From: Hydrogenophaga sp.
GTDB taxonomy: Bacteria; Pseudomonadota; Gammaproteobacteria; Burkholderiales; Burkholderiaceae_C
Direction of reading: 5' to 3'
Length of the DNA stretch: 64,000 bases
Assembly: GCF_019635465.1 (NCBI RefSeq)
Contig: NZ_JAHBZK010000007.1
Span: forward strand, 124,001 to 188,000
In this document: one piece after another, positions 52,720 through 61,666 of the stretch
How positions within the stretch are numbered: position 1 is the stretch's first letter
Layout: every line of letters begins with the position of its first letter
Notes under the pieces: generated by a model
Told to the model about the DNA's origin: nothing
What the model saw: the letters and a program-made list of their open reading frames with translations, nothing else
The model's database searches: none
Program-made: the position numbers and the translations under genes

Positions 52720-54135
52720 TCAGCGGAACCACAGCCAGGTGATCAGTGCGAACAGCGGCACCAGGATGGCGAACGACCAGGCCATGTAGCCGAAGAAGCT
52801 GGGCATTCTGACGCCGCGGTCCTCGGCAATCGCCTTGACCATCAGATTGGGCGCGTTGCCGATGTAGGTGTTGGCGCCCATGAACACCGCGCCCAGCGAA
52901 ATCGCCACCAGCGTGGGCGCCAGCGTCGTCATCAGCGTCTGCGGGTCGCCGCCGGCGCTGTTGAAAAACACCAGGTAGGTGGGCGCGTTGTCGAGGAAGG
53001 AGCTGAGTGCCCCCGTGGCCCAGAAGTACATGGCGTTGTGGGGCGTGCCATCGGGCAGCGTCACGGCGCGCACCACGGCCGCAAACGGGCCGTCCACCCC
53101 GGCGCGCAGCATGGCGATCACCGGCACGATGGTCAGGAAGATGGCAGCGAACAGCTTGGCCACCTCCTGCATCGGGCCCCAGCCAAACTGGTTGCCCTCG
53201 TGAGCGCTGTCGGGCGTGATACGCAGCGACAGCAGCGCCACACCGATGAGACCGATGTCGCGCACCAGACCTTCCAGCGCGATGTCGGTGCCCGCCACGT
53301 GCCAGGCCACGCCCGGGTGCCACAGGCCGCTGAGCAGCACCAATCCCACCACCACCGCCAGCAGGGCCAGGTTGGCGGCGCCGTCCAGGCCGAAGGCCGG
53401 CGAGGTGTCGGGAGTCGGATCAACCGGGCGAATCTCTTCGCGGCGGTGGTAGTACCACCAGTCGATCACATAGAACAGCGCCAGCAACACGCCGACCAGA
53501 AACAGCGTCTGCGGCCAGACGTGCTGGATGGTCCAGAAAAAGTCCACGCCCTTGAGAAAACCCAGGAACAACGGCGGATCGCCCAGCGGCGTGAGTGCGC
53601 CGCCCGCGTTGGACACGATGAAGATGAAAAACACCACCACGTGCACCTGATGGCGGCGGTTGTCGTTGGCACGAATGAGCGGGCGGATCAACAGCATGGA
53701 AGCGCCCGTGGTGCCCATGAAGCTGGCCAGCAGCGCACCGATGCCCAGGATGGCCGTGTTCAGGCCGGGGCTGCCGTGCAGGTTGCCCCGCACGTGAATG
53801 CCACCGGCCACGGTGAACAGCGCAGTCAGCAAGATGATGAACGGGATGTACTCGGCCACCGCCGCGTGCATCACCGCGGCACCGGCTGCGCCCGGGCCGA
53901 ACACGACCGCAAAAGGCACCAGAAAGGCCAGCGCCCATGCCGCGGCAACCTTGCCGAAATGGTGGTGCCAGAACATCGGCGCCACCAGCGGCACGACGGC
54001 GATCGAGAGCAGCACACCGGCAAAGGGCACGCCCCACCAGACCGCCAGCGCACGTCCGTCGACTTCGGCCGCCGAGGCCAGCACAGGCGCGAGCAACGCC
54101 CACAGGGTCAAGGCCCTGAGCACGCAACGCTTCAT
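52720..54135 (-). CDS. NhaD-type sodium:proton antiporter
   Basis: Inner-membrane Na+/H+ antiporter of the ArsB/NhaD group. From the ATG at 54135 it is 471 residues with a cleavable-looking start (MKRCVLRALTLWALLAPVLASA) and about 12 helices. Conserved loops are GGIHVRGNLHGSPGLNTAILGIG (about 104-126), FMGTTGASMLLIRPLIRAN and SNAGGALTPLGDPPLFLGFLKG (about 166-187). I use this start because the longer frame runs through the FKBP stop. The gene lies 13 bp after the FKBP gene. With the Mrp complex it gives this genome segment two Na+/H+ antiport systems. Confidence 0.92.
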   Translation of the reverse strand: MKRCVLRALTLWALLAPVLASAAEVDGRALAVWWGVPFAGVLLSIAVVPLVAPMFWHHHFGKVAAAWALAFLVPFAVVFGPGAAGAAVMHAAVAEYIPFIILLTALFTVAGGIHVRGNLHGSPGLNTAILGIGALLASFMGTTGASMLLIRPLIRANDNRRHQVHVVVFFIFIVSNAGGALTPLGDPPLFLGFLKGVDFFWTIQHVWPQTLFLVGVLLALFYVIDWWYYHRREEIRPVDPTPDTSPAFGLDGAANLALLAVVVGLVLLSGLWHPGVAWHVAGTDIALEGLVRDIGLIGVALLSLRITPDSAHEGNQFGWGPMQEVAKLFAAIFLTIVPVIAMLRAGVDGPFAAVVRAVTLPDGTPHNAMYFWATGALSSFLDNAPTYLVFFNSAGGDPQTLMTTLAPTLVAISLGAVFMGANTYIGNAPNLMVKAIAEDRGVRMPSFFGYMAWSFAILVPLFALITWLWFR

Positions 54136-54148
54136 GGTGAACCCCGCG

Positions 54149-54496
54149 TCAGACGGCCAGCAGATCGACTTCGAACAGCAAGGTGGCGTTGGGCGGAATG
54201 ACACCACCGGCGCCGCGCGCACCGTAGCCCAGCTCGGGCGGAATCACCAGGCGGCGCGTGCCGCCCACCTTCATACCCTGCACGCCTTCGTCCCAGCCAC
54301 GGATGACGTGGCCCATGCCCAGCGGAAACTCGAACGGCTGGCCACGGTCCTTGCTGGAGTCGAACTTGGCGCCGGCCGCGCCGTTGGTGTAGAGCCAGCC
54401 GGTGTAGTGCACCTGCACCGGGCGCCCGGCACGGGCTTCATCGCCCTGCCCGACCACGGTGTCTTCGTATTGCAGGCCGCTGGGGGTGGTGTTCAT
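54149..54496 (-). CDS. FKBP-type peptidyl-prolyl isomerase
   Basis: Single-domain cytoplasmic FKBP of 115 residues: VHYTGWLYTNG (about 29-39), FDSSKDRGQPFEFPLG, VIRGWDEGVQGMKVGGTRRL (about 64-83), IPPELGYGARG and the closing FEVDLLAV. The FK506-pocket aromatic and Asp residues are intact. The ATG at 54496 has GAGGAG upstream, which fixes the start; longer open frames are in-frame read-back into the nitroreductase region. It sits between the nitroreductase and NhaD genes. Confidence 0.95.
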   Translation of the reverse strand: MNTTPSGLQYEDTVVGQGDEARAGRPVQVHYTGWLYTNGAAGAKFDSSKDRGQPFEFPLGMGHVIRGWDEGVQGMKVGGTRRLVIPPELGYGARGAGGVIPPNATLLFEVDLLAV

Positions 54497-54525
54497 GGTC
54501 TTCTCCTCGGGAAAAACAGGGTGGC

Positions 54526-55242
54526 TCAACCGAGCCAGTGGGTAAACGCGGCCACGGGCTCGCGCGGGGTGATGAAGTCGTTGACCGGGGCGTTCGGGTC
54601 CGCATAGCCCAGGGCCATGCCGCAGACCAGCATTTCGCCTTCGCCCGCACCGATGTGCGGGAGGATGATTTTGGCGAAGCCGTTCCAGGCCGCCTGCGGG
54701 CAGGTGTGCAGGCCGTGGCCGCGCGCGGCCACCATGATGTTTTGCAGGAACATGCCGTAGTCGACCAGCGAGCCGCGGCCCATCACGCGGTCCAGCGTGA
54801 ACATCAGCCCCACCGGGGCGTCGAACAGCTGGAAGTTGCGCTGGTGCTGGGCGTGCATCTTGTCCTTCTCGCCCTTGGCGATGCCCAGCAGGCCGTAGAG
54901 GCCCCACCCGTTTTCGCGGCGGCGGTCGATGTACGGGCTGACCCATTTCTCGGGGTAATAGTCGTATTCCTCGCGGTACTCGGCCGCCAGCGCCGGGTTG
55001 GCGTACATGGCGTCGTGCGCCGCGCAGACCTTGGCCACCAGCTCGTCGCGGGCCGCGTTCTGCAACACGTACACCTTCCAGGGTTGCGTGTTGGTGCCCG
55101 ATGGCGCACGCCGCGCCACGTCGAGCAGGTGCTCGATGGTCTCGCGCGGGACTTGCTTGGGCAGAAAGGCGCGCACCGACATGCGCGAAGTGATAGCCGC
55201 ATCGACGCTGGCGGGGTCGATCACGGGGGCGGCGAGGGTCAT
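54526..55242 (-). CDS. Nitroreductase family protein
   Basis: FMN-dependent oxidoreductase that reduces nitro groups, quinones or enones with NAD(P)H. From the ATG at 55242 it has 238 residues, with the FMN-phosphate motif SRMSVRAF (about 19-26), [18 protein letters not shown] (about 43-60) and the C-terminal [11 protein letters not shown]. The start overlaps the thioesterase stop (ATGA). The natural substrate is not readable. Confidence 0.9.
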   Translation of the reverse strand: MTLAAPVIDPASVDAAITSRMSVRAFLPKQVPRETIEHLLDVARRAPSGTNTQPWKVYVLQNAARDELVAKVCAAHDAMYANPALAAEYREEYDYYPEKWVSPYIDRRRENGWGLYGLLGIAKGEKDKMHAQHQRNFQLFDAPVGLMFTLDRVMGRGSLVDYGMFLQNIMVAARGHGLHTCPQAAWNGFAKIILPHIGAGEGEMLVCGMALGYADPNAPVNDFITPREPVAAFTHWLG

Positions 55243-55688
55243 CGCAAGGTCTCCAGAACGTTTTTGAGGGCGTCGGGCAGCGGCACCGGGCGGCGCGTTT
55301 CGCGATCGACGTAGACGTGCACGAAATGCCCGTGTGCGGCTGTGGTGTCGGCGCCGTCGGCAAACAGGCCCACTTCGTAGCGCACGCTGGATTTGCCCAG
55401 GTGTGCGACCCGCAGGCCTGCCAGCACGGTCTGCGGAAAGGCCAGCGGCGCAAAGTAGTGGCACTGCGTCTCGACCACCAGGCCGATCACGCCGCCGGCA
55501 TGGATGTCGAGCGCGCCCGCCTCGATGAGGTGGGCATTGACCGCCGTGTCGAACCAGCTGTAGTAAACGACGTTGTTGACGTGGCCGTAGACGTCGTTGT
55601 CGGACCAGCGGGTGGTGATGGAGCGAAAGGCGCGGTAGTCGCTGCGCGGGCGAGGGGTCGGGCGTTCGGCCGGTGCGTTCGCGGTCAT
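55239..55688 (-). CDS. Acyl-CoA thioesterase, YbgC/4-hydroxybenzoyl-CoA type hotdog
   Basis: Hotdog-fold thioesterase of 149 residues. The catalytic Asp stands in [18 protein letters not shown] (about 30-47; Asp 32), the YbgC/4HBT signature. It overlaps both the nitroreductase and the deacetylase genes by 4 bp, so all three are co-translated. Substrate chain length is unknown. The first 20 residues are Pro/Arg-rich and probably flexible. Confidence 0.9.
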   Translation of the reverse strand: MTANAPAERPTPRPRSDYRAFRSITTRWSDNDVYGHVNNVVYYSWFDTAVNAHLIEAGALDIHAGGVIGLVVETQCHYFAPLAFPQTVLAGLRVAHLGKSSVRYEVGLFADGADTTAAHGHFVHVYVDRETRRPVPLPDALKNVLETLR

Positions 55689-56683
55689 GGGCGGGCATTT
55701 TGCCAGTGCGCTCCGTGCACCGATGTCGCCAACGGCGCGTGGGCCTGCGTTCGCTGCGACCAGCGCTGCGCGTAGGAAAGGGCCACACGATAGGTGTTGA
55801 CCTGCACCTGCACGGTGGCTTCCATGTCGCGACCGTAGCCACCGCCCATGGCCATCACCAGCGGCAGCGAGCGCTGCCAGGCCCAGTCCATCACCCGCCG
55901 GTCGCGCGCCTCCAGGCCGTCAAAGCTGAGCTTGAGGCGCCCCAGCCGGTCGCCCTCGTGCGGATCGGCGCCGGCCAGGTACATCACCAGGCCCGGCTCG
56001 AAGCGCCGATCGAGCTCATCCAGGGCCAGGTCGAGCGCGTGCAGGTAGTCGTGGTCGCCCGTGCCATCGGGCAATTCGACGTCGAGGTCGCTGGGCTCCT
56101 TGCGGAAGGGAAAGTTCTTGGCGCCGTGCAGCGACAGCGTGAACACCGACGCGTCGTTGGCAAAGATGCGCGCGGTGCCGTTGCCCTGGTGCACATCCAG
56201 GTCGACGATCACCACGCGCAGCGGCGCCCGGCTGCCATGGCGCCGCAGGTACTCGGCCTGCATCAGGCGCGCGGCCACCGCAAAGTCGTTGAAGACGCAG
56301 AAGCCACCGCCCTTGTCGGCGTAGGCATGGTGGGTACCACCCGCCAGATTGGCGGCCACCCCGCCGCCCTGCGCCATCACCCGGCGCGCCGCCAGCACCG
56401 AGGCGCCCACCGAGCGGCGCGCGCGCTCGGCCATGGCCGGGCTCCAGGGAAAACCGATCTCGCGCTGCATGGTGGGCGCCAGCGTGCCAGTGGCCACCGC
56501 CTGGATGTACGACGGCGTGTGGACCAAGGCCAGTTCGCCATCCGTGGCCGGCAAGGCTTCGCTCAGGTTCACCTCTGGCAGGTCCAGCGCCAGCCGCTCC
56601 CGCAAACGACCGTACTTGGACATGGGGAAGCGGTGCCCTGTGGGCAAGGGCAGCACGAAATGGTCGGCGTAGTAGGCGTGCAC
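55685..56683 (-). CDS. Histone deacetylase superfamily protein (acetoin/acetylpolyamine-type deacetylase)
   Basis: Zinc deacetylase of 332 residues. The catalytic His pair is in [19 protein letters not shown] (H118, H119), zinc ligands are D163 and H165 in [10 protein letters not shown] and D240 in AGADPHEGD, and the closing GGGYG is present. In bacteria these enzymes act on acetylated small molecules or proteins. It is the first gene of a packed minus-strand series reaching to 49028. About 255 bp separate it from the divergent phasin gene. Confidence 0.91.
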   Translation of the reverse strand: MHAYYADHFVLPLPTGHRFPMSKYGRLRERLALDLPEVNLSEALPATDGELALVHTPSYIQAVATGTLAPTMQREIGFPWSPAMAERARRSVGASVLAARRVMAQGGGVAANLAGGTHHAYADKGGGFCVFNDFAVAARLMQAEYLRRHGSRAPLRVVIVDLDVHQGNGTARIFANDASVFTLSLHGAKNFPFRKEPSDLDVELPDGTGDHDYLHALDLALDELDRRFEPGLVMYLAGADPHEGDRLGRLKLSFDGLEARDRRVMDWAWQRSLPLVMAMGGGYGRDMEATVQVQVNTYRVALSYAQRWSQRTQAHAPLATSVHGAHWQNARP

Positions 56684-56771
56684 GGCTCGGGGAAACGGGG
56701 CGTCGGGCGCATTGTGGCGAGGGCGTGCCTTCCGAGCGCGGCCCCCGGGTTTTAGAAACGCCTCCCTAGAA

Positions 56772-56845
56772 TGTTGCGCCGCAGCAAAAAGTGCTTGCGC
56801 TCCCCTGTCCCCTCCCTATAATTCGACCCATGTTGCAGCGCAGCA
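56772..56845 (+). promoter_or_regulatory. Two copies of TGTTGC-N3-GCAGCA flanking the phasin promoter (PhaR-like sites)
   Basis: The same 15-base motif occurs at 56772-56786 and 56831-56845, one just upstream of the -35 element and one just downstream of the -10 element, 59 bp apart. PhaR, the PHB-responsive repressor of phasin genes, binds TGC/GCA-rich dyads at phasin promoters. The placement suits repression by promoter blocking; PhaR binding is inferred. Confidence 0.62.
56795..56822 (+). promoter_or_regulatory. Sigma-70 type promoter of the phasin gene
   Basis: TTGCGC (56795-56800) and a perfect TATAAT (56817-56822) are 16 bp apart, about 117 bp upstream of the phasin ATG. It is the clearest -10 element in the window and lies between the two PhaR-like sites. 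Confidence 0.7.
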
Positions 56846-56938
56846 TAAACGGACGAAACAAGAGCCTGAACCCAGTGCCTGCGTCCACGCCGCAACCGAG
56901 TGCCTTGCTTTTTTTCATCCACCCTTAGGAGTACTGAC

Positions 56939-57481
56939 ATGCTGACCGTTGAACAAGTGATCGCCGCCCAGAAAACCCAGATCGACACCCTCTTTGGCCT
57001 GACGCAAAAGGCTTTCGAAGGCGTGGAGAAGCTGGTCGAACTGAACATCCAGGCCACCAAGGCCGCCCTGTCGGAGTCCGCCAACAACACCCAGGCCCTG
57101 CTGAGCGTCAAAGACGCCCAGGAACTGCTGAACCTGCAAGCCAGCATGATGCAGCCCCTGGCCGAGAAGTCGGTGGCCTACAGCCGCCACCTGTACGACA
57201 TCGCTTCGGGCACCGGCGCCGAATTCAGCAAAGCCGCTGAAGCCACCGCCACCGACGCCCAGAAGAAATTCATGGCCGTCGTCGACAACGCCGCCAAGAA
57301 CGCCCCCGCCGGCTCCGAGAGCGCCGTCGCCGTCATGAAGAGCGCTGTCTCGGCTGCCAACAACGCCATCGAATCGGTGCAGAAGGCTGTCAAGCAAGCC
57401 ACCGAAATGGCCGAAGCCAACTTCAACACCGTGACGGCCACCGCCGTCAACGCCACCAAGACCGCTGCCAAGAAGCGCTGA
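56939..57481 (+). CDS. phaP: Phasin, polyhydroxyalkanoate granule-associated protein
   Basis: Coats PHB granules in the cytoplasm and controls their size and number. The 180 residues begin [20 protein letters not shown] and are one long amphipathic helical protein rich in Ala, with the phasin_2 region (about 5-110) and the Lys-rich end TAAKKR. AGGAG lies 6 bp before the ATG at 56939. Codon use is clean and biased, as expected of a highly expressed gene. It has its own promoter and two PhaR-like sites. Confidence 0.94.
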   Translation: MLTVEQVIAAQKTQIDTLFGLTQKAFEGVEKLVELNIQATKAALSESANNTQALLSVKDAQELLNLQASMMQPLAEKSVAYSRHLYDIASGTGAEFSKAAEATATDAQKKFMAVVDNAAKNAPAGSESAVAVMKSAVSAANNAIESVQKAVKQATEMAEANFNTVTATAVNATKTAAKKR

Positions 57482-57514
57482 ATTGCACACTTTTGGAGCC
57501 GTTGATCGCAGGAC

Positions 57515-57681
57515 TTGACATTTCGTCGCCCGGCCACAATTGCTCCATGGTCGCAAGCCTTAGTCTCTGACCCAAGGTTTGCTGTCCACCCGGTTTTTTT
57601 GGTTGTCTCCTCGGGTCCTTTTCGAAATTCCGTTTCATCGGACCCTTATCAGCCCTCACCACACGGTGAGGGCTTTTTTTT
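57515..57681 (+). ncRNA. Candidate small RNA (or long phasin 3' untranslated region)
   Basis: The 300 bp between phasin and the halogenase-like gene contain no credible ORF. They hold a TTGACA hexamer (57515-57520) with an AT-rich stretch CACAATTG about 16 bp later, two U-rich patches (around 57592-57600 and 57619-57633), a short ACCCG...CGGGT pairing and a strong intrinsic terminator. This is the anatomy of an independent transcript of about 130-140 nt, but no -10 is convincing, so it may only be the phasin 3' tail. Feature limits are promoter to terminator. Confidence 0.35.
57651..57681 (+). terminator. Strong intrinsic terminator
   Basis: A 10-bp perfect stem AGCCCTCACC / GGTGAGGGCT with the loop ACAC, followed by eight T residues. 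It closes the phasin transcription unit (or the candidate small RNA) 170 bp after the phasin stop and 100 bp before the pigment cluster begins. Confidence 0.93.
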
Positions 57682-57781
57682 GCCTGGTTCGACGCCCACT
57701 CCCCCGGGGTTTGAGTGCAATCGCGACGCCTAGAATGGCCGGCTGCGCAACCCACACAGATTCCAAACGGGCGAGGACTTC

Positions 57782-59122
57782 GTGCAACCAGACCATTCAC
57801 CTGCCCAGATGCCTGCCCAAGATTGCGACGTCTTCGTGATCGGGGGCGGCCCCGCCGGCTCGACCGTATCGGCACTGCTGGCCAGCCAGGGCCACCGCGT
57901 GGTGCTGGTCGACAAGGACCACCATCCGCGTTTTCACATCGGTGAATCCCTGCTGCCGGCCAACCTGCCCTTGCTCGACCGCATGGGCGTGGGCGAGGCG
58001 GTGCGTGCCATCGGCATGCCCAAGCCCGGCGCCGAGTTCGTTTCCCCGCAGCACAGCCACACGCAGACCTACTACTTCGCCGACGCCTGGGACAAGACCA
58101 TGCCCGGCGCCTACCAGGTCCGCCGGGCCGATTTCGACCACATCCTGCTCAACAACGCGCGCACCCGCGGTGTCGAGGTGTTTGAAGGCACGCGCGCGGT
58201 CGACGTGCAGTGGGATGCGCCCGGCCGCAAGGTCGCTTCGGTCACCACGCGCGACGACAACGGGGCCAGCGCCACCTGGCGCCCCCGCTTCCTGATCGAT
58301 GCCTCGGGGCGCGACACCTTTCTGGCGGGCCGCCTCAAGATCAAGACCAAGAACCCGGACCACAACAGCGCGGCGGTCTATGCGCACTTTCAGAACGCGC
58401 AGCGCCTACCGGGTCAGGACGCCGGCAACATCTCGGTCTTCTGGTTCGAGCACGGCTGGTTCTGGTTCATTCCGCTGCACGACGGCGCCACCAGCGTGGG
58501 CATGGTGACCTGGCCGTACCACATGAAATCGCGTGGCGAACGCAGCCTCAGCGACTTCCTGCTCGACAACATCCGCCAGTGCCCGGCGCTGGCGCAACGC
58601 CTCGCACAAGCCACGCTGTGCACCGAGGCCGAAGCGGCGGGCAATTACTCGTACAGCGCCACGCAGTGTCACGGCGACAACTTCCTGCTGCTGGGCGACG
58701 CCTATGCCTTCATCGACCCGGTGTTCTCGTCGGGCGTGTGGCTGGCCATGAGCGGCGGTGAGGTCGGCGCCGAGGTGGTGCACGCCTGCCTCAGCTCGCC
58801 CGAGCGCGCCAAAACCGAACTGGCCCGCTTCGATCGCCACATGCGCCTGGGTCCGCGCGCCTTCTCCTGGTTCATCTACCGCATGACCAACCCAACCATG
58901 CGCGGCTTCTTCATGCAGCCCCACAACCCCTTGCGCATGAAGGAGGCCTTGCTTTCGGTGCTGGCGGGCGACCTGTTCGGGCGCACACCGATCTGGCCAT
59001 CGCTGTGGGCATTCAAGGCGCTGTACTTCTCGGTCAACCTGGTGCACCCCCGGCGCGCGTGGCGGGCCTGGCGTCAGCGGCGCGGCAACGTGCAGGCCGC
59101 ACCTGCACAGACCGGCGCATGA
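57782..59122 (+). CDS. Flavin-dependent halogenase-like FAD oxidoreductase of the aryl-polyene cluster
   Basis: FAD monooxygenase-fold protein of 446 residues. It has the dinucleotide motif VIGGGPAGS (19-27), GESLLP (54-59), the halogenase lysine context MPKPGAEF with K81, the halogenase tryptophan motif WFWFIP (226-231; pattern WxWxIP) and GDAYAFIDPVFSSGV (305-319). These match flavin halogenases rather than simple hydroxylases, so the enzyme may chlorinate or brominate a carrier-bound aryl or polyene intermediate. Xanthomonadins are halogenated in this way. The start is a GTG with GAGG 5 bp upstream. It overlaps the next gene by 4 bp. Confidence 0.78.
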   Translation: MQPDHSPAQMPAQDCDVFVIGGGPAGSTVSALLASQGHRVVLVDKDHHPRFHIGESLLPANLPLLDRMGVGEAVRAIGMPKPGAEFVSPQHSHTQTYYFADAWDKTMPGAYQVRRADFDHILLNNARTRGVEVFEGTRAVDVQWDAPGRKVASVTTRDDNGASATWRPRFLIDASGRDTFLAGRLKIKTKNPDHNSAAVYAHFQNAQRLPGQDAGNISVFWFEHGWFWFIPLHDGATSVGMVTWPYHMKSRGERSLSDFLLDNIRQCPALAQRLAQATLCTEAEAAGNYSYSATQCHGDNFLLLGDAYAFIDPVFSSGVWLAMSGGEVGAEVVHACLSSPERAKTELARFDRHMRLGPRAFSWFIYRMTNPTMRGFFMQPHNPLRMKEALLSVLAGDLFGRTPIWPSLWAFKALYFSVNLVHPRRAWRAWRQRRGNVQAAPAQTGA

Positions 59123-60105
59123 ACCGCCTGCAGCGCCTGCACCCCTGCCCCACCCGGCCATCGTCCATTGAGCAGGTCCTGGGCGGATCGGCGATCGCCG
59201 ACGCCCAAGGCGCCCCCGACTGGCCCGAACAAACACTGCACATGACCGGCTTCGATGCGCCCTGGCGCGAGGCCTGGGGCGTGGCCGGCGACATCGACGC
59301 CGGGCAGCACGGGGACGTGCTGTGGCGCGCCAACCAAGAGGTGATGTTCGCGCTGGTTGAGCTGGAAGAGCCCTCCGGATCAACGGCCAAAGGTGCGGGT
59401 GAGGCCCTGCGGGCACTCACCGAGCGGGCCTATGGCCAGCTGTTCGACCTGATGGCCACACAGGGCACGCCGCACCTGTGGCGGGTCTGGAACTACCTGC
59501 CCGACATCAACGCAGAGGCCGACGGCCTGGAGCGCTACCGCTGGTTCAATCTCGGGCGCCACCAGGCCTACGACGCGCGTGGCACAGCGGTGGCGCAGCA
59601 TGCGCCCGCGGCCAGTGCGCTGGGGTCGGCCGGCGGCCCCTTGTCGATCGCCTGCCTGGCGGGGCGTCATCCGCCTCGCGCCATCGAAAACCCGCGTCAG
59701 GTCAGTGCCTACCACTACCCCGACCAATACGGCCCGAGACCACCGGTGTTTGCCCGCGCCGTGCTGGCGGGCGATATGGGCCAGCCGACCCTGTTCGTTT
59801 CGGGCACGGCCAGCATCGTGGGCCACGAGACGGTGCACGCAGGGGACGTGCTGGCCCAATGCGCAGAGACCGCGCGCAACCTGAACGCCGTGTTCGCCGA
59901 AGCCAGCCACGCCGGTGGCGGCCACCACTACCTCGCCCATCAAGCAGAGCACCGCGTCTACGTTCGCCACAGCAACGACGTCGCGGCCGTGCGCGCGTTC
60001 CTGACAGATGCCCTGCAAGGCGCGCCGCTGGCGCTGGTGCAGGCCGACGTGTGCCGCCAGGACCTGCTCGTGGAAGTCGAATCGGTGGCCAACCCGGCAC
60101 GCTGA
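59119..60105 (+). CDS. Chorismatase, XanB2/Hyg5/FkbO family (hydroxybenzoate-forming)
   Basis: Predicted to hydrolyse chorismate to pyruvate plus 3- and/or 4-hydroxybenzoate, which serve as aryl-polyene starter units and ubiquinone precursor in Xanthomonas. The 328 residues from ATG 59119 contain RVWNYLPDIN (122-131), ERYRWFNLGRHQAY (138-151), ENPRQVSAYHYP (190-201), FARAVLAGD and the motif FVSGTASIVGHETVHAGD (226-243) of this family. It overlaps the halogenase-like gene by 4 bp. Which isomer it makes depends on active-site residues I cannot judge safely. Confidence 0.82.
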   Translation: MNRLQRLHPCPTRPSSIEQVLGGSAIADAQGAPDWPEQTLHMTGFDAPWREAWGVAGDIDAGQHGDVLWRANQEVMFALVELEEPSGSTAKGAGEALRALTERAYGQLFDLMATQGTPHLWRVWNYLPDINAEADGLERYRWFNLGRHQAYDARGTAVAQHAPAASALGSAGGPLSIACLAGRHPPRAIENPRQVSAYHYPDQYGPRPPVFARAVLAGDMGQPTLFVSGTASIVGHETVHAGDVLAQCAETARNLNAVFAEASHAGGGHHYLAHQAEHRVYVRHSNDVAAVRAFLTDALQGAPLALVQADVCRQDLLVEVESVANPAR

Positions 60106-60108
60106 CCC

Positions 60109-60930
60109 ATGCGCACCGAAGCAACCGTCCCCCGCATGCCCTGGTGGCAAGCCACACGCGAGACCGTGGCCATGGTGGTGGGGCTGGGCACGCTGGCGCT
60201 GCTGTGCCTGAGCTGGTTCCCCGCGGCCGCCGTGCTGCACCTGCTGCTGCCCCGGCGCACCGGCCAGTGGCTGGGCCGGCGCGTCGCCTGCCACGGCTTC
60301 CGCTTTTACCTGCGGGTGCTTGAGCTGGCCTGCGGCTGCCGCTTCGACCTGGCGGCTCTTGACGGCTTGGGCCGAGAGGGCGCCATGATCGTCGCCGCCA
60401 ACCACCCCAGCCTGCTTGACGCGGTGCTGCTGGTTTCCCGTCTACCCAACGCCGTCTGCATCATGAAAGCGGCCTTGCTTGACAACCCCATGTTCGGCGC
60501 GGGCGCCCGGCTGGCGCGCTACATCCGCAACGACAACCTGGTCAACCTGATCTCGCGCAGCCGCGCTGCGCTGCGCGAAGGCACGCAGATCATCGTGTTC
60601 CCCGAAGGCAGCCGCACCGAACAATTCCCTATCGATCGTGTCCTGCCCTCGATTGGCCTGGTGGCCCAGCGCGCGCAGGTGCCCGTTCAGGTGGTGCTGC
60701 TCGATTTCTCGTCGCCCTACCTCGGCAAGGGCTGGCCCATCTGGCGCCGCCCCTCGCTGCCGCTGGTGGTCACCGCGCGGCTGGGCCAGCGCTTTGACGC
60801 GCCGCAGGATGTGCCGACCTTCACCGACGCATTGCAGCGCCACTTTGACGACGCGCTGAGCCCCGAGTCCGCCGATGCCGCCACCGATACGGCCCGACCA
60901 TGCACGCCTCCACGACCCATCTCGTCCTGA
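60109..60930 (+). CDS. Lysophospholipid acyltransferase family protein (1-acylglycerol-3-phosphate acyltransferase-like)
   Basis: Membrane acyltransferase of 273 residues. The catalytic block NHPSLLD (98-104, HX4D) and the acceptor motif FPEGSR (164-169) are intact, with one or two N-terminal helices (about 20-47). In aryl-polyene clusters such enzymes attach the finished polyene acyl chain to a glycerol or sugar lipid of the outer membrane. It starts 3 bp after the chorismatase stop and overlaps the glycosyltransferase by 31 bp. Confidence 0.86.
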   Translation: MRTEATVPRMPWWQATRETVAMVVGLGTLALLCLSWFPAAAVLHLLLPRRTGQWLGRRVACHGFRFYLRVLELACGCRFDLAALDGLGREGAMIVAANHPSLLDAVLLVSRLPNAVCIMKAALLDNPMFGAGARLARYIRNDNLVNLISRSRAALREGTQIIVFPEGSRTEQFPIDRVLPSIGLVAQRAQVPVQVVLLDFSSPYLGKGWPIWRRPSLPLVVTARLGQRFDAPQDVPTFTDALQRHFDDALSPESADAATDTARPCTPPRPISS

Positions 60931-61655
60931 TTCCAAGCTACAACCCGGGCGATCTGTTGCTCGGCACCGTGCGGGCAGCGCGTGCCCAATGGGCGCCGGT
61001 GTGGGTGGTGGTGGACGGCAGCACCGATGCTTCCACCGCGCAGGTGCAGGCACTGGCCGCGCAGGACGACGGGCTTCGGGTCATCGTGCTGCCCGTCAAT
61101 CAGGGCAAGGGCGCGGCGGTGCTGGCCGGCATCAAGGCCGCAGCGGCCGCGGGCTTCACACACGCCCTCACCATGGACGCCGACGGTCAGCACCCCGCCG
61201 AACTCATCCCCAACTTCATGGCCACATCCACCGCCGACCCCGCGGCCATGGTGCTGGGCAAGCCGGTCTTTGGCGCCGACGCCCCCGCGCTGCGCGTGCA
61301 AGGCCGGCGGGTGTCCAACGCCTGGGCCAACCTCGAAACTCTCGGCATGGGCGTGGGCGATTCGCTGTACGGCTTTCGGGTCTACCCGATCGCTGCGCTG
61401 CGCCGCGTGATGGCGTCCACGCGCTTCATGCGCCGCTTCGACTTCGACCCCGAGGCGGTGGTGCGCCTGTGCTGGGCCGGTGTTCGACCCATCAATGTGG
61501 ACGCACCGGTGCGCTACCTGGGCGCCGACGAAGGCGGCGTGTCGCACTTCAAATACCTGCGCGACAACACCCTGCTCACCTGGATGCACACGCGCCTGTT
61601 CATCGGCTTCGTGCTGCGCCTGCCCATGCTGCTGTGGCGCAAGTGGCGCGGCTGA
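60900..61655 (+). CDS. Family 2 glycosyltransferase
   Basis: GT-A fold transferase of 251 residues related to dolichyl-phosphate-mannose/polyprenyl-type synthases. It has LIPSYNPGD (about 11-19), VVVDGSTD (about 37-44), the substrate region VNQGKGAAVLAGIKAA and the metal motif TMDADGQHP (about 91-99, DxD-like). Many aryl-polyene clusters encode such an enzyme, thought to build the sugar or phospho-lipid head group. It overlaps the acyltransferase by 31 bp and converges with fabG 11 bp away. Confidence 0.88.
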   Translation: MHASTTHLVLIPSYNPGDLLLGTVRAARAQWAPVWVVVDGSTDASTAQVQALAAQDDGLRVIVLPVNQGKGAAVLAGIKAAAAAGFTHALTMDADGQHPAELIPNFMATSTADPAAMVLGKPVFGADAPALRVQGRRVSNAWANLETLGMGVGDSLYGFRVYPIAALRRVMASTRFMRRFDFDPEAVVRLCWAGVRPINVDAPVRYLGADEGGVSHFKYLRDNTLLTWMHTRLFIGFVLRLPMLLWRKWRG

Positions 61656-61666
61656 GGCCTTTGGTC

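Noticed and set aside
57590-57598. T-run GGTTTTTTTGG after phaP as the phasin terminator
   Set aside because: It has no adjacent stable stem upstream; the perfect stem with eight T residues at 57651-57681 is the terminator.
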